Assembly (NCBI GenBank): GCA_946549035.1
Contig: CAMNQH010000009.1
Coordinates: 1-64,000 of the forward strand
DNA from: an uncultured Lachnospiraceae bacterium
Lineage (GTDB): Bacteria; Bacillota; Clostridia; Lachnospirales; Lachnospiraceae
DNA length: 64,000 nucleotides
Direction of reading: 5' to 3'
Shown here piece after piece: positions 44,418 through 55,810 of this stretch. How positions within the stretch are numbered: position 1 is the first letter of the stretch; each line of letters begins with the position of its first letter. The translations under genes and the position numbers were made by a program. The notes beneath the pieces are model-generated. The model ran no database searches, was not told the origin of the DNA, and saw nothing but the letters and a program-made list of their open reading frames with translations.

Positions 44418-44696
44418 TTATTTCTTGGCCCGGGCCTGTCTGCGCTCTTCCATAAGGATGGCCTTAATCTTGCTTTTGGCTTCCGGGGAAAGCTCCCTGT
44501 CCTTGTAATACGTTGTTTCATTGCCTGGCTCCGCAGCCATGCCATACCGTTGTAATGCAGAGCTTCTTACAACGTTCATCGTTTTAGGCGCATCTACCAG
44601 AATCCGTAAATTGCCTGTACTCCCTCCGGTAAACACCAATTTAATTTCCTCCCCGATCAGCAAATACTCACCTGGCTTTACTGTCAGCTTCAGCAT
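44418..44696 (-). CDS. csrA: CsrA-family translational regulator with C-terminal extension
   Basis: 92 residues; most CsrA proteins have 60-75. The core MLKLTVKPGEYLLIGEEIKL...GNLRILVDAPKTMNVVRSSAL follows the CsrA pattern (M-L-L-R-K-x-G-E-S-I-I ... G-I-x-A-P-x). A charged helical tail (LSPEAKSKIKAILMEERRQARAKK) is added. CsrA dimers bind GGA motifs and block translation; in Firmicutes the flagellin message is the known target and FliW the antagonist, but no fliW is here. AAGGAGG lies 5 bases before the ATG at 44696. The frame stays open 30 codons upstream to 44786, but that start is weaker. Confidence 0.82.
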   Translation of the reverse strand: MLKLTVKPGEYLLIGEEIKLVFTGGSTGNLRILVDAPKTMNVVRSSALQRYGMAAEPGNETTYYKDRELSPEAKSKIKAILMEERRQARAKK

Positions 44697-44855
44697 AAAA
44701 ACCTCCTTGTTTGCGCTCCCTGTAGAAAACAGGACTCCCCTTTGGAGAAATGAGCCTGATACAACTATTTTTTCAATTTGTTGCATGAAGCCTCAAAACC
44801 ATAAAAGGATCAGACTTTTGCCAAAGAATTTTTTTGATTTTTTTCATAAAAGGGG

Positions 44856-44882
44856 TTAAGTACTGGACAGAACGTCCGATAA
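44856..44882 (+). promoter_or_regulatory. Sigma-D (sigma-28)-like promoter on the plus strand
   Basis: TTAA, exactly 15 bases, TCCGATAA: 3 of 4 and 7 of 8 matches to TAAA-N15-GCCGATAA. It points away from fliC and csrA, toward the orphan terminator at 44900. The minus-strand csrA promoter uses the same -10 bases. Confidence 0.45.
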
Positions 44883-44908
44883 TATAAGTGTAAGGAAGTA
44901 TGCAACAA
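44879..44908 (-). promoter_or_regulatory. Possible sigma-A promoter for csrA
   Basis: Minus strand TTGTTG, 18-base spacer, TATTAT. The leader to the csrA ATG would be about 175 bases. Confidence 0.4.
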
Positions 44909-44936
44909 ATTGAAAAGTTTGTTGTATGCGTTTTTT
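44890..44936 (+). ncRNA. Candidate short RNA of about 47 nt beside csrA
   Basis: Predicted between the sigma-D-like promoter and a complete intrinsic terminator: 10-bp stem ATGCAACAAA/TTTGTTGTAT (one G-U pair) at 44900-44927 with an 8-base loop, then GCGTTTTTTATTTT. The 5' end carries AAGGAAG, a GGA motif. The 5' arm sequence also occurs in the csrA leader (minus strand, 44774-44786), so the 3' arm could pair with that message. No coding gene on the plus strand explains this terminator. Expression is unproven. Confidence 0.4.
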
Positions 44937-44951
44937 ATTTTATGGCAAACG

Positions 44952-44976
44952 AAAAAGCAGGCGGCCGACGGCCGCC
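44952..44976 (-). terminator. Intrinsic terminator of the small membrane protein gene
   Basis: Stem GGCGGCC/GGCCGCC with a 3-base loop (44960-44976), then TGCTTTTTCG on the minus strand. Positions 44977-45063 hold only a weak direct repeat (TTCCGATACTTGC/ATCCGATGCTTGC). Confidence 0.85.
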
Positions 44977-45063
44977 CACAAAAACTTCCATATTACATTC
45001 CGATACTTGCAAATATTCTTAACAATCCGATGCTTGCTATCCCTGTGGAATGACTATGCCCAA

Positions 45064-45480
45064 TTATTCCTCAGTCGTATCTACATTGACATACACTGCT
45101 TCCTCTGATATTCTTTCGTATACCTCCAACTGTTTCTCCGATAAATTGTAGATATATATGGTATCCGCGCCATCGTATACAATACATTCTGAGTGCATGT
45201 CTCCTGATGGAGAAAGAAGATAAATCATATCCCTGCCTTCCGGTTCGTAAGAGCCTTTCTCCAGTGATTCAAACTGACGATACCTCCCATAAACACCATT
45301 TTGTTCAAACACGATATATTGATTCGTATCTGTCGGGCCATTTCCAGTACAATATGTCCCCCTGATGGGTTTCTCTGATTTACCGTTAGCAAGACATATA
45401 CTTAATATAATATTGGCCGCAAGAGAAATTACCAACACTGTAATGATAATACTTATTTTCCCAGAACGCTTCTCCCTCAT
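45064..45480 (-). CDS. Membrane-anchored protein of unknown function
   Basis: 138 residues from the ATG at 45480, which follows AAAGGAGAGG. One membrane segment (about 10-30, ISIIITVLVISLAANIILSI) is followed by an outside domain of about 105 residues rich in Tyr, Gly and acidic residues (GTYCTGNGPTDTNQYIVFEQNGVYGRYRQFE...). I recognise no family. The beta-strand-rich pattern resembles small lipocalin-like or DUF domains of Firmicutes exoproteins, but that is only an impression. Region is A+T-rich and lineage-specific in look. Confidence 0.65.
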   Translation of the reverse strand: MREKRSGKISIIITVLVISLAANIILSICLANGKSEKPIRGTYCTGNGPTDTNQYIVFEQNGVYGRYRQFESLEKGSYEPEGRDMIYLLSPSGDMHSECIVYDGADTIYIYNLSEKQLEVYERISEEAVYVNVDTTEE

Positions 45481-45505
45481 CTTCCCCTCTCCTTTCCTAC
45501 TTTGT

Positions 45506-45583
45506 TCAAATAGGTGATTGCTGAATTGCAAGATTTGTATTTTCTTCTGTATCAACCAAAATCGAAAATGTAGGTTTCGTCAT
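45506..45583 (-). CDS. Possible 25-residue peptide
   Basis: MTKPTFSILVDTEENTNLAIQQSPI with an AAGAGG site before the ATG, ending 25 bases before the next gene's ATG. It may be a leader peptide, a real small gene or part of a decayed region. I do not recognise it. Confidence 0.25.
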   Translation of the reverse strand: MTKPTFSILVDTEENTNLAIQQSPI

Positions 45584-45600
45584 ATTTACATCCTCTTACC

Positions 45601-45780
45601 TCAATTCTTATTCCAATTACCAAATAACAAAAATTCCGAATAATCTTCCATGGAAAAAGCGGAATCTGTTGGATGATTATGCACCAATATACAAACTTTA
45701 TCATCTTTTCTATTTCTAATTTGAGTTCTTTATTGAACCTGAAAAGTATTTCTATTATACACAATACAATAATAAATATC
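45601..45780 (-). pseudogene. Possible decayed fragment with an H-N-H-P motif
   Basis: One minus-strand frame reads ...CIVYNRNTFQVQ, stop (TAA at 45730-45732), then DDKVCILVHNHPTDSAFS and MEDYSEFLLFGNWNKN, stop at 45601. The V-H-N-H-P-T-D-x-x-F-S-x-x-D pattern is that of JAB-like or phage-type metal-binding domains. The in-frame stop and lack of a start suggest a remnant. The overlapping track ORF (45552..45782) is in another frame and looks spurious. The rest of 45781-45870 shows nothing. Confidence 0.35.
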
Positions 45781-45872
45781 AACCAACTTACTAAAAAGCA
45801 TCTGTAAGAATACTTTTTTATTAAGTAATCCCTTTGCGTACGTAGACAGACCGCCCCTCGCCTTTCACTACG

Positions 45873-45909
45873 AAAAAGCAGCCGGGACAGAATCCATCTG
45901 TTCCGGCTG
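45873..45909 (-). terminator. Intrinsic terminator of the coat-protein gene pair
   Basis: Stem CAGCCGG-ACAGA/TCTGT-CCGGCTG (45879-45909), then CTTTTTCG on the minus strand. Confidence 0.88.
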
Positions 45910-45919
45910 TATTTTCAAC

Positions 45920-46195
45920 TTAAAACTGCTGTGCACACTGGGAAAATTTCTGTTTTGCTTCCTGCACCTTCTGAAGCTCTGCCGCAGGGGTAGGATAAAA
46001 TCCTTTTCCATGCATCATATGAAATACATCCTGCTGAATAGCATGTTCTTTGCTCAGGCAGTCCAGAATGGCGTCTCTTACGTTCGAATGCACACACTCA
46101 TTTGCCCAAAGATTGTAATGCTCTGTGGCCGTCTTTTCGGATGTCAGCGCATCCGCCAATACTTCTTTTTCTGAAAAAATCTGCTGCTGTTCCAT
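45920..46195 (-). CDS. CotF-type spore coat protein
   Basis: 91 residues, helical, ferritin-like layout. LADALTSEKTATEHYNLWANECVHSNVRDAILDCLSKEHAIQQDVFHMM matches the short CotF/coat families of Clostridia, with the tail HGKGFYPTPAA. Expected in the outer spore layers made in the mother cell. It lies 11 bases after the 61-residue gene, so the two are co-transcribed. Confidence 0.85.
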   Translation of the reverse strand: MEQQQIFSEKEVLADALTSEKTATEHYNLWANECVHSNVRDAILDCLSKEHAIQQDVFHMMHGKGFYPTPAAELQKVQEAKQKFSQCAQQF

Positions 46196-46206
46196 GAAAT
46201 TCCCTC

Positions 46207-46392
46207 CTATCTCAACTGTGCATACAGAGATCTGAAATGCTCCTGATGCTTTCCTGCGATTTCTGTAAATTTAGCTTTTGTCTCGGTGTCCTGGCTATGC
46301 TGGGCCAGCATTTGGAATTTCTTTACTAGCAGCTCTTCCTCATTCAGAAGCTCATTTAAGCCGCTTAATTCTTTTTCGGTCAACTGGTTCAT
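46207..46392 (-). CDS. Small helical protein, likely spore coat-associated
   Basis: 61 residues from the ATG at 46392, which follows AAAGGAG. MNQLTEKELSGLNELLNEEELLVKKFQMLAQHSQD is a two-helix pattern like the N-terminal part of coat/ferritin-like proteins, and KHQEHFRSLYAQL a third helix. Coupling to the CotF-type gene supports a spore role. The track ORF extends 65 codons upstream without a stop but has no plausible start. Positions 46393-46592 hold a TTCCGG/CCGGAA palindrome (near 46430-46443) and no promoter I can support. Confidence 0.72.
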   Translation of the reverse strand: MNQLTEKELSGLNELLNEEELLVKKFQMLAQHSQDTETKAKFTEIAGKHQEHFRSLYAQLR

Positions 46393-46592
46393 GAGATATC
46401 TCCTTTCAGGGTATTTACACCTTCCGGTGCCGGAACACATGATATTCTGCAAATGAATTGCCGGATATCGTGTATCCCATATACTATCTTCTCCAGATAT
46501 CTCTGTTCTATACCTTAATTGCCCGCCCAAAGGACGCGGCTTACGGTGTGACCTTGGGATTATGCAATGGGTGTGAAACATTACCAATAAGA

Positions 46593-47774
46593 CTACATAT
46601 CTTCCAGCGTCTCTTTAATTTTCCCCATAAACCCTTTCTTTTTTCCGTGTTTTTCAGTAGTATGGGATGTACTTTTTTGCTCTTTTAAAGTCTGGCCGCT
46701 GGCCTCGTCAAATTTGCGCAGTGCTTCCTTCGCTTCTGCATTCAAAGAAGTAGGCACCTGAATCACCAGGGTCACGTAATGATCCCCTCGAATAGATTTA
46801 TTCCGCAATGACGGAATTCCTTTTCCTTTCAGCCGGATCCTGGTATCGGTCTGGGTTCCCGGCTTCACTTCATACAGTACGTCTCCGTCTATGGTACTGA
46901 TCTTTACCTCTCCTCCCAAAGCCGCCTGGGCGAAGGAAATAGGCGCGGTGGAATAGACGTTCATATCCTGCCTCTGGAAAATGGGATGTCTGGATACCCG
47001 AATTTCCACCAGCAAATCGCCTCTTGGCCCGCCGTTGGTTCCCGGTTCTCCTTTATCCCGGATACGAACGCTTTGGCCATCGTCAATTCCTGCGGGAATG
47101 CTGACTTTAATCTTTTTCCTGCTGGCAATATAACCGGTTCCCCGACAATCCGGACATTTTTCTTTGATGATTTTACCAGTTCCATGGCAATCCGGACAAG
47201 TCTGTACATTCTGTACCATGCCCAAGAAGGACTGCTGCGTATAGACAACTTTTCCTTTTCCGCCGCACTTAGTACAAGTCTCCGGAGACGTCCCGGGCTT
47301 CGCCCCTGTGGTATGACAGGTCTGACAGTCGTCCTTTAATGTAATCTCAATTTCTTTCTCGCATCCGAAAGCGGCTTCCTCAAATGTCACACGGACTGCC
47401 GCCCGCAAATTGGCGCCTTTCATAGGGCCATTGCTGGCGGAACGTCTTCTTCCTCCTCCAAAGAAATCTCCGAACAGATCTCCGAAAATATCCCCCATAT
47501 CCATACTGGAAAAATCAAATCCTCCGGGACCTCCGGCGCCTCCCTCAAAGGCTGCATGGCCAAACTGGTCATACTGGCGGCGTTTGTCCGCATCGCTTAA
47601 AACGGCATACGCCTCAGAAGCTTCTTTGAACTTCTTCTCCGCCTCCGTATCTCCCGGATTCATATCCGGATGGTATTTTTTCGCCAAAGAACGGTACGCT
47701 TTTTTAATTTCTGCATCGTTGGCATTTCTTTCAATGCCTAAGACTTCATAATAATCTCTTTTCTGTTCTGCCAT
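46593..47774 (-). CDS. dnaJ: Chaperone DnaJ
   Basis: 393 residues. J domain with HPD ([11 protein letters not shown]), a Gly/Phe-rich linker ([21 protein letters not shown]), four C-x-x-C-x-G-x-G zinc repeats ([32 protein letters not shown]) and the C-terminal substrate domains. It stimulates DnaK ATPase. Last gene of hrcA-grpE-dnaK-dnaJ. Confidence 0.97.
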   Translation of the reverse strand: MAEQKRDYYEVLGIERNANDAEIKKAYRSLAKKYHPDMNPGDTEAEKKFKEASEAYAVLSDADKRRQYDQFGHAAFEGGAGGPGGFDFSSMDMGDIFGDLFGDFFGGGRRRSASNGPMKGANLRAAVRVTFEEAAFGCEKEIEITLKDDCQTCHTTGAKPGTSPETCTKCGGKGKVVYTQQSFLGMVQNVQTCPDCHGTGKIIKEKCPDCRGTGYIASRKKIKVSIPAGIDDGQSVRIRDKGEPGTNGGPRGDLLVEIRVSRHPIFQRQDMNVYSTAPISFAQAALGGEVKISTIDGDVLYEVKPGTQTDTRIRLKGKGIPSLRNKSIRGDHYVTLVIQVPTSLNAEAKEALRKFDEASGQTLKEQKSTSHTTEKHGKKKGFMGKIKETLEDM

Positions 47775-47848
47775 AACTTATTCCCTCTTAGAAACGGTCC
47801 CGGAAAACAAGACGACTCCGGTGATTTCCCTGTTGTTTTACCGATTGT

Positions 47849-47877
47849 AAGGGCTGGCAGCTCTGCTGCCAACCCTT
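47849..47877 (-). other. Hairpin between dnaK and dnaJ
   Basis: AAGGG-c-TGGCAGC/GCTGCCA-a-CCCTT with a 3-base loop, 14 bases past the dnaK stop. The minus strand continues ACAATCGG without a T-run, so it looks like an mRNA-processing or stabilising element rather than a terminator. Confidence 0.7.
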
Positions 47878-47890
47878 GCATCCTTTACCC

Positions 47891-50474
<2,584 letters not shown>

Positions 50475-50491
50475 ATTCCCTGCCACCTTTC

Positions 50492-51538
50492 CTATCCCTC
50501 TTTGCCGTCCGGCTTCTTAAATATATTGTCTAACTGAACCTTTAGGTTCTTCAAATTGTCCACCACATTCTCATAATCCATACGCTTGGGCCCGATAATG
50601 CCAATCGCTCCCTGCATACCGTCCCCCAGTTCATAAACGGCTGTCACTACGCTGCAGTCCTTCATGGTCTCCACCGGAGATTCATCTCCAATATACACTT
50701 GGATCCCCGTCTCTTCCTGGCTTGCAAGCTGCCGGTTCACCAATCCTGCCAGCTGCTGTTTTTCTTCAAAAGCCGAAATCAATTCACTGGCTTTCTGAGA
50801 ATCGCTAAGCTCCGGATACTTGAAAATATTCGTAGCGCCGCTGGTATAAATCTGTAATCCTTCATCTTCCTGCACCGCTGCCGCCACCGCATCCAATACA
50901 TCGCTGATAATGTCGCTGTGGATGCCTGCCTGTTCCTTGAGCCTAGCAATGGTGCCCAGATTAATCTCTTCTAATGAAAGGCCGTTTAAGCTGGTGTTCA
51001 ACAGGATATTCAGCTTTAACATGGTCTCGTTATCCAACCTCTCCTTTACAGAGATCATCTTATTCTTTACCATGTTCCCTTCTGTCACCACCACAGCCAA
51101 TATTTGCGTTTCATCAATCTGGGACAACTGGATGAACTTTACTTTATTCCTGTGATAAGAAGGAGCGGTAATCATTGTGGCATAATTGGTATTGTTGGCA
51201 AGCAGCTTCACCACTTGCTTTAGCACCTGTTCCATCTTCTCGGTGCGTTCGATCATAAACTCCTTAATCTCGGTGACCTCTTGATCCTTCTGCTTCATCA
51301 GATTATCTACATAAAACCGATACCCCAGATCCGAAGGAATCCGCCCCGCCGAAGTATGAGGCTGCAAGATATATCCCAGTTCCTCCAAATCCGACATTTC
51401 ATTGCGAATCGTAGCGGAACTCAAGTTCAGATCCGAATACTTGGAAATCGTTCTGGAACCCACCGGTTCCCCGGTCTCCAGATAATTCCGGATGATTGCA
51501 TTTAAGATTTTTGTCTTTCTTTCATCTAATTCGTGCAT
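50492..51538 (-). CDS. hrcA: Heat-inducible transcription repressor HrcA
   Basis: 348 residues. N-terminal winged helix (TKILNAIIRNYLETGEPVGSRTISKYSDLNLSSATIRNEMSDLEELGY) and the long C-terminal domain typical of HrcA. It binds CIRCE, and a perfect CIRCE lies just upstream, so it represses its own operon; GroE normally tunes its activity. Confidence 0.97.
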   Translation of the reverse strand: MHELDERKTKILNAIIRNYLETGEPVGSRTISKYSDLNLSSATIRNEMSDLEELGYILQPHTSAGRIPSDLGYRFYVDNLMKQKDQEVTEIKEFMIERTEKMEQVLKQVVKLLANNTNYATMITAPSYHRNKVKFIQLSQIDETQILAVVVTEGNMVKNKMISVKERLDNETMLKLNILLNTSLNGLSLEEINLGTIARLKEQAGIHSDIISDVLDAVAAAVQEDEGLQIYTSGATNIFKYPELSDSQKASELISAFEEKQQLAGLVNRQLASQEETGIQVYIGDESPVETMKDCSVVTAVYELGDGMQGAIGIIGPKRMDYENVVDNLKNLKVQLDNIFKKPDGKEG

Positions 51539-51589
51539 TCACTCACTCCCTGGAAACGTTCCGCCCATTTGTCCTTGTGCTGTTCCTTG

Positions 51590-51616
51590 TTAGCACTCGA
51601 CGTTTTAGAGTGCTAA
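51590..51616. promoter_or_regulatory. CIRCE operator
   Basis: TTAGCACTC-N9-GAGTGCTAA, a perfect match, between the promoter and the hrcA start. Confidence 0.97.
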
Positions 51617-51629
51617 CATCTATGTACTT

Positions 51630-51658
51630 AAGATAGCACTATCAAAAATCTTTGTCAA
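51630..51658 (-). promoter_or_regulatory. Sigma-A promoter for hrcA-grpE-dnaK-dnaJ
   Basis: Minus strand TTGACA, 17-base spacer, TATCTT, with CIRCE just downstream of the start point. Confidence 0.82.
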
Positions 51659-51714
51659 TAGGGAAAATGAAAATTTTTTCGAATCCTGGATACGAAGGTC
51701 AGGCTCTTCTCCTT

Positions 51715-52878
51715 TTAAGAAAGCAAAAACTCCGCCATTACATAATTACTAAGGGAAATCCCCTGGGAAGTTAAGGCCAGGCGGTCTTCCTTTTTTTTCA
51801 ATAATCCCTGGCGGCATAATTTTTCTATTGTATCGGCATAAACATGCTTAAGGGATACTTGAAAAGCGTTTTGAAATTCTCTGGAAGAGACGCCCTTTCC
51901 CAGGCGAAGGCCCAGAAACATGAATTCTTCCATTTGTTCCTGAACGGAAAGAATCTGCAGGTCACAAGGTTCATAGAACCCTCTCCCATATGCATTCAAA
52001 TCTCTGGTATTGGAAAAACGGCGGTTTTCGATCAAAGAGGCGCTGCCCAGGCCAAGACCCAGGTAATTTTCACGTTTCCAGTAACCGATATTGTGGCGGC
52101 ACACTTTGTCCGGTTTGGCAAAGTTGGAAATCTCATAATGATGGTAGCCCTGGTCTTTCAAAAATTCTTTGGTATATTCATACATACCTCGTTCTGTGTC
52201 CTCATCCGGCAAATAATAAGGCGCCTCTCCCCTGTCTCTTCGTAAGCAGTCTTCTTCAAATTGCTGAAAAAAGGGCGTCCCTTCTTCTATGATTAAGCTG
52301 TAGGCAGAAATATGCTCCGGCGCAAGAGCGGCGGCTTGTTTCAAGGTATATTCCCAATGAGAACGCTTCTGCATAGGCAGGCCAAACATCAAGTCAAGAT
52401 TGACGTTGTCGAAGCCTGCGCTGCGAACCGCGTCATAGTTTTTTAAAAAGGCTTCAAAGGTATGGATACGGCCCAACAGCTTTAATTCCTCATCCCTGGC
52501 GGATTGCAGTCCCAGGCTGATGCGGTTGACGCCCGCCTGTCTATAGTGTGCTGCTTTTTCTCGATTTAATGTACCAGGATTGCATTCTATTGTAATTTCT
52601 GCGTTTTTTTCCACGGAAAAAAATGTATACAAAGACTCCATCAGCCTTGCTATGGCTGCCCCGTCAAATACAGACGGCGTACCGCCCCCAATAAATACGG
52701 ACGGTACGCTGTAATGTTCATATGCTTTGCTCTTTTGCCTGATTTCCTCATGCAAAGCCTTTATATAGCTTTCTTTTACTTCTTCCTGGGCCGGAGCGGA
52801 CAAAAAGTCGCAATACCTGCATTTTTCCTGGCAAAAAGGAATGTGCAGATATAACTCCAGCTGCTTTTTTTCATTCAC
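51715..52878 (-). CDS. hemW: HemW-type radical SAM protein
   Basis: 387 residues. The radical SAM motif is HIPFCQEKCRYCDF, followed by GGGTPSVF and ECNPGTL; the C-terminal HemW domain is present. The protein was long annotated as coproporphyrinogen oxidase HemN; the HemW group is a heme chaperone. It follows lepA by 4 bases, the conserved Firmicutes order. Confidence 0.92.
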   Translation of the reverse strand: MNEKKQLELYLHIPFCQEKCRYCDFLSAPAQEEVKESYIKALHEEIRQKSKAYEHYSVPSVFIGGGTPSVFDGAAIARLMESLYTFFSVEKNAEITIECNPGTLNREKAAHYRQAGVNRISLGLQSARDEELKLLGRIHTFEAFLKNYDAVRSAGFDNVNLDLMFGLPMQKRSHWEYTLKQAAALAPEHISAYSLIIEEGTPFFQQFEEDCLRRDRGEAPYYLPDEDTERGMYEYTKEFLKDQGYHHYEISNFAKPDKVCRHNIGYWKRENYLGLGLGSASLIENRRFSNTRDLNAYGRGFYEPCDLQILSVQEQMEEFMFLGLRLGKGVSSREFQNAFQVSLKHVYADTIEKLCRQGLLKKKEDRLALTSQGISLSNYVMAEFLLS

Positions 52879-52882
52879 ATCA

Positions 52883-54697
52883 TCACCTGTCGTCTAACTT
52901 CAAAACGCTCATAAAAGCTTTTTGGGGAATCTCTACATTCCCAATCTGGCGCATCCGTTTCTTGCCCTCTTTCTGCTTCTCCAAAAGCTTGCGTTTCCTG
53001 GTGATATCACCGCCGTAGCACTTGGCTAAAACGTCTTTTCGCACGGCTTTTACCGTCTCTCTGGCAATGACCTTGCTGCCGATAGCCGCCTGAATGGGAA
53101 TCTCAAAGAGATGCCTTGGAATCTCCTCCTTAAGCTTTTCGCACATTTTCCGGCCTCGCTCATAGGCAGTGCCGCTGTGAACAATAAAGGAAAGGGCGTC
53201 CACTTCTTCTTTATTTATGAGAATGTCCAGCTTCACCAGTTCGCTTCTGGCGTATCCCTTCATCTCGTAGTCAAAGGATGCATATCCTCTGGAACGGGAT
53301 TTCAACGCGTCAAAAAAGTCGTAAATAATCTCATTTAAGGGAAGGTCATACTTTATCAACGCCCGGGTTTCTTCCATATATTCCATACTGATGTAAATGC
53401 CTCTGCGCTCCTGGCACAAATCCATAATGGCCCCGATAAATTCACTGGTTACCATAATCTCCGCGCTGACCATAGGCTCTTCCATATAGTCGATTTCCGT
53501 AGCCTCCGGCAAGTTGGAGGGATTGGTCAAATCAATTACTTCCCCGTCCGTCTTATGCACCTTATAAATAACGCCGGGAGCCGTAGTCACCAGATCCAGG
53601 TTAAATTCCCGCTCCAACCGCTCCTGAACAATCTCTAAGTGCAGCAATCCCAAAAACCCGCACCGGAAGCCAAATCCCAGGGCAATGGAGGTCTCCGGCT
53701 CAAATTGCAGAGCCGCATCGTTTAACTGGAGCTTCTCTAAAGCATCCCGGAGATCCGGATATTTTGCCCCGTCCGCGGGATACAGGCCGCAGTACACCAT
53801 AGGATTCACCTTTTTATAGCCGGGAAGCGCCTCGCTGCAAGGGTTTTGGGCGTTGGTAATGGTATCCCCCACCCGGGTATCCTTCACATTTTTCAGGCTT
53901 GCGGTAATATAGCCAACCATACCGGCGGTAAGCTCCTGACAGGGAATAAACTGCCCGGCCCCAAAATATCCCACTTCCACCACTTCCGCCGTAGCTCCCG
54001 TGGCCATCATCTTAATGGGAGTTCCCACCTTTACCGTTCCCTCCTTGATTCTGCAAAATACGATAACCCCTTTATAGGGATCGTAGAGAGAATCAAAAAT
54101 CAAGGCCTTTAAGGGAGCGTGTTCGTCTCCTACAGGCGCAGGGATTTTGGCTACAATCTGCTCTAACACTTCCTCCACATTCAGCCCTGTCTTGGCGGAG
54201 ATTTGGGGAGCGTCCTGAGCTTCCAGCCCAATCACGTCTTCAATCTCATCAATGACATGCTGGGGCTGTGCACTGGGAAGGTCGATTTTATTAATCACGG
54301 GAAGCACATCCAGGTCATGATCCAGGGCCAAATACACATTGGCCAGAGTCTGGGCCTCGATGCCCTGGGCCGCATCCACCACAAGAACCGCCCCGTCGCA
54401 GGCCGCAAGACTCCTGGACACCTCGTAATTAAAATCCACATGCCCCGGTGTGTCAATCAAATTAAAAATATATTCTTCCCCGTCTTTGGCCCGGTAGACA
54501 ATCCGCACCGCCTGAGCCTTAATGGTAATCCCCCGCTCCCGCTCCAGCTCCATATTATCCAATACCTGGGCCTGCATCTCCCGGCTGGTCAAAAGCCCCG
54601 TCATCTCAATGATACGGTCCGCCAGGGTAGATTTTCCATGATCTATATGTGCAATAATGCAAAAATTCCTGATTTTACTCTGATCTATCACTGCCAT
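52883..54697 (-). CDS. lepA: Elongation factor 4 (LepA)
   Basis: 604 residues. G1 [10 protein letters not shown]3 DTPGHVDF, G4 NKIDLP, and the LepA-specific C-terminal domain ([21 protein letters not shown]). A ribosomal GTPase affecting elongation and 30S assembly. The ATG at 54697 follows GGAGGA; the track adds 34 residues from the leader. Confidence 0.97.
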   Translation of the reverse strand: MAVIDQSKIRNFCIIAHIDHGKSTLADRIIEMTGLLTSREMQAQVLDNMELERERGITIKAQAVRIVYRAKDGEEYIFNLIDTPGHVDFNYEVSRSLAACDGAVLVVDAAQGIEAQTLANVYLALDHDLDVLPVINKIDLPSAQPQHVIDEIEDVIGLEAQDAPQISAKTGLNVEEVLEQIVAKIPAPVGDEHAPLKALIFDSLYDPYKGVIVFCRIKEGTVKVGTPIKMMATGATAEVVEVGYFGAGQFIPCQELTAGMVGYITASLKNVKDTRVGDTITNAQNPCSEALPGYKKVNPMVYCGLYPADGAKYPDLRDALEKLQLNDAALQFEPETSIALGFGFRCGFLGLLHLEIVQERLEREFNLDLVTTAPGVIYKVHKTDGEVIDLTNPSNLPEATEIDYMEEPMVSAEIMVTSEFIGAIMDLCQERRGIYISMEYMEETRALIKYDLPLNEIIYDFFDALKSRSRGYASFDYEMKGYARSELVKLDILINKEEVDALSFIVHSGTAYERGRKMCEKLKEEIPRHLFEIPIQAAIGSKVIARETVKAVRKDVLAKCYGGDITRKRKLLEKQKEGKKRMRQIGNVEIPQKAFMSVLKLDDR

Positions 54698-54780
54698 GTC
54701 AGATTCCTCCTGCTTTTCCTGGTACACGCCCGCAAGTCCGGGTACAAAGAGACTCAAAGAGCGTGTTCTTATCGGATAAC

Positions 54781-54810
54781 AGTATATCACACCCGCCATG
54801 CCTTGTCCAA
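54781..54810 (-). promoter_or_regulatory. Probable promoter for lepA-hemW
   Basis: Minus strand TTGGAC, 18-base spacer, TATACT. Confidence 0.5.
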
Positions 54811-54815
54811 AACTT

Positions 54816-55751
54816 TTACAGAAGTTTTTTCCATTTAAAAAACACCAGGCATCCCGCCACCACCAGCAGGGAAAGGAATACTGCCATGGGATATCCCCAT
54901 GTCCAGGACAGCTCCGGCATATGGGTAAAATTCATGCCGTACCACCCGGTAATCAGACTTAAGGGCAAAAAAACCGTGGTCACCACGGTAAAGACCTTCA
55001 TAATGGAATTTAAGTCATAATTTAAAGCCGCGTCCAAAGCCTCTCTCACATGAATCAAATCCCCGCACAAAAGCTGGGTATTATTTTTCAGCTCCCCCGC
55101 CTGATCCGTAAAAAGCCTGAAATAATTCATGTCCTCCTTCCAGAAAATTTTATTTTCATTTTCCATCAAAGCCGCTCCCACATTAGCCAGCTGCTGATAA
55201 TAATTTTTCTGAAGGGTCAGCATTCGTTTCAGCTGGAAAATCCGTTTATTCAAATGCTTGTCCATATGGCCCTCCACCAGATCCCGCTCCATGGCGATCA
55301 CCGCCTGTTCTGTTTCCTCCAGGACGCCGTATCCTTCCTGAAGAAAGGATTCCAAAAATTCAAACACAATTTTCTCTAATGTGGTATTGGCCCCTTCCTT
55401 CTCCATCACTTCCAAAAACTGTTTTCGGAACATGTTCTGGGGATCTTTGATTTCTACAAACACAAACAAATTCTCCCGCATAAAAAACGCCAGATAGCCG
55501 CTCTCCATTTCCGGATTCCGAAGCTGCAATATTTTTAACATGGCAAAGCCGAAGGTATCATAATATTTCAGTCCCAGGCGGTATCTGGCTTGACGATACA
55601 TACATTCCTCCAAGGTTTTAACGGAAATTTTTAATAATTCTTCCTGGTGCTTTAGTTCTGATAAGGCGACATATCCAATTCCATCCGTCTCTTTGTTCCA
55701 GTCCGACAAGGCTTTGGCCCTGGGCCCTTCTGATTCAATGGCATAAAACAT
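54816..55751 (-). CDS. corA: CorA family magnesium/divalent cation transporter
   Basis: 311 residues. A long cytoplasmic helical domain precedes two C-terminal membrane segments; the first ends in the signature YGMN ([14 protein letters not shown]), and the protein ends in a basic stub (FKWKKLL). Pentameric CorA channels bring Mg2+ in. The gene interrupts the otherwise conserved spoIIP-lepA order and is probably read from the spoIIP side or its own promoter. Confidence 0.93.
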   Translation of the reverse strand: MFYAIESEGPRAKALSDWNKETDGIGYVALSELKHQEELLKISVKTLEECMYRQARYRLGLKYYDTFGFAMLKILQLRNPEMESGYLAFFMRENLFVFVEIKDPQNMFRKQFLEVMEKEGANTTLEKIVFEFLESFLQEGYGVLEETEQAVIAMERDLVEGHMDKHLNKRIFQLKRMLTLQKNYYQQLANVGAALMENENKIFWKEDMNYFRLFTDQAGELKNNTQLLCGDLIHVREALDAALNYDLNSIMKVFTVVTTVFLPLSLITGWYGMNFTHMPELSWTWGYPMAVFLSLLVVAGCLVFFKWKKLL

Positions 55752-55810
55752 GGCAGGTCTCCTTTTCTCATCTTGCTTTTATTTGTGTCTCCCGGCGCCT
55801 GCCTCCCCCA

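Noticed and set aside
44926-45108. 60-residue plus-strand ORF downstream of the candidate short RNA
   Set aside because: Antisense to the membrane protein gene, starts inside the terminator and has no ribosome-binding site.
45552-45782. ORF track entry of 76 residues (-)
   Set aside because: Hydrophobic A+T-rich translation with no ribosome-binding site; another frame of the same strand gives the more meaningful H-N-H-P fragment.
46393-46592. N-terminal extension of the 61-residue coat-type gene
   Set aside because: The frame is open but the translation is Arg/Pro-rich with no start site; the ATG at 46392 has an AAAGGAG site.
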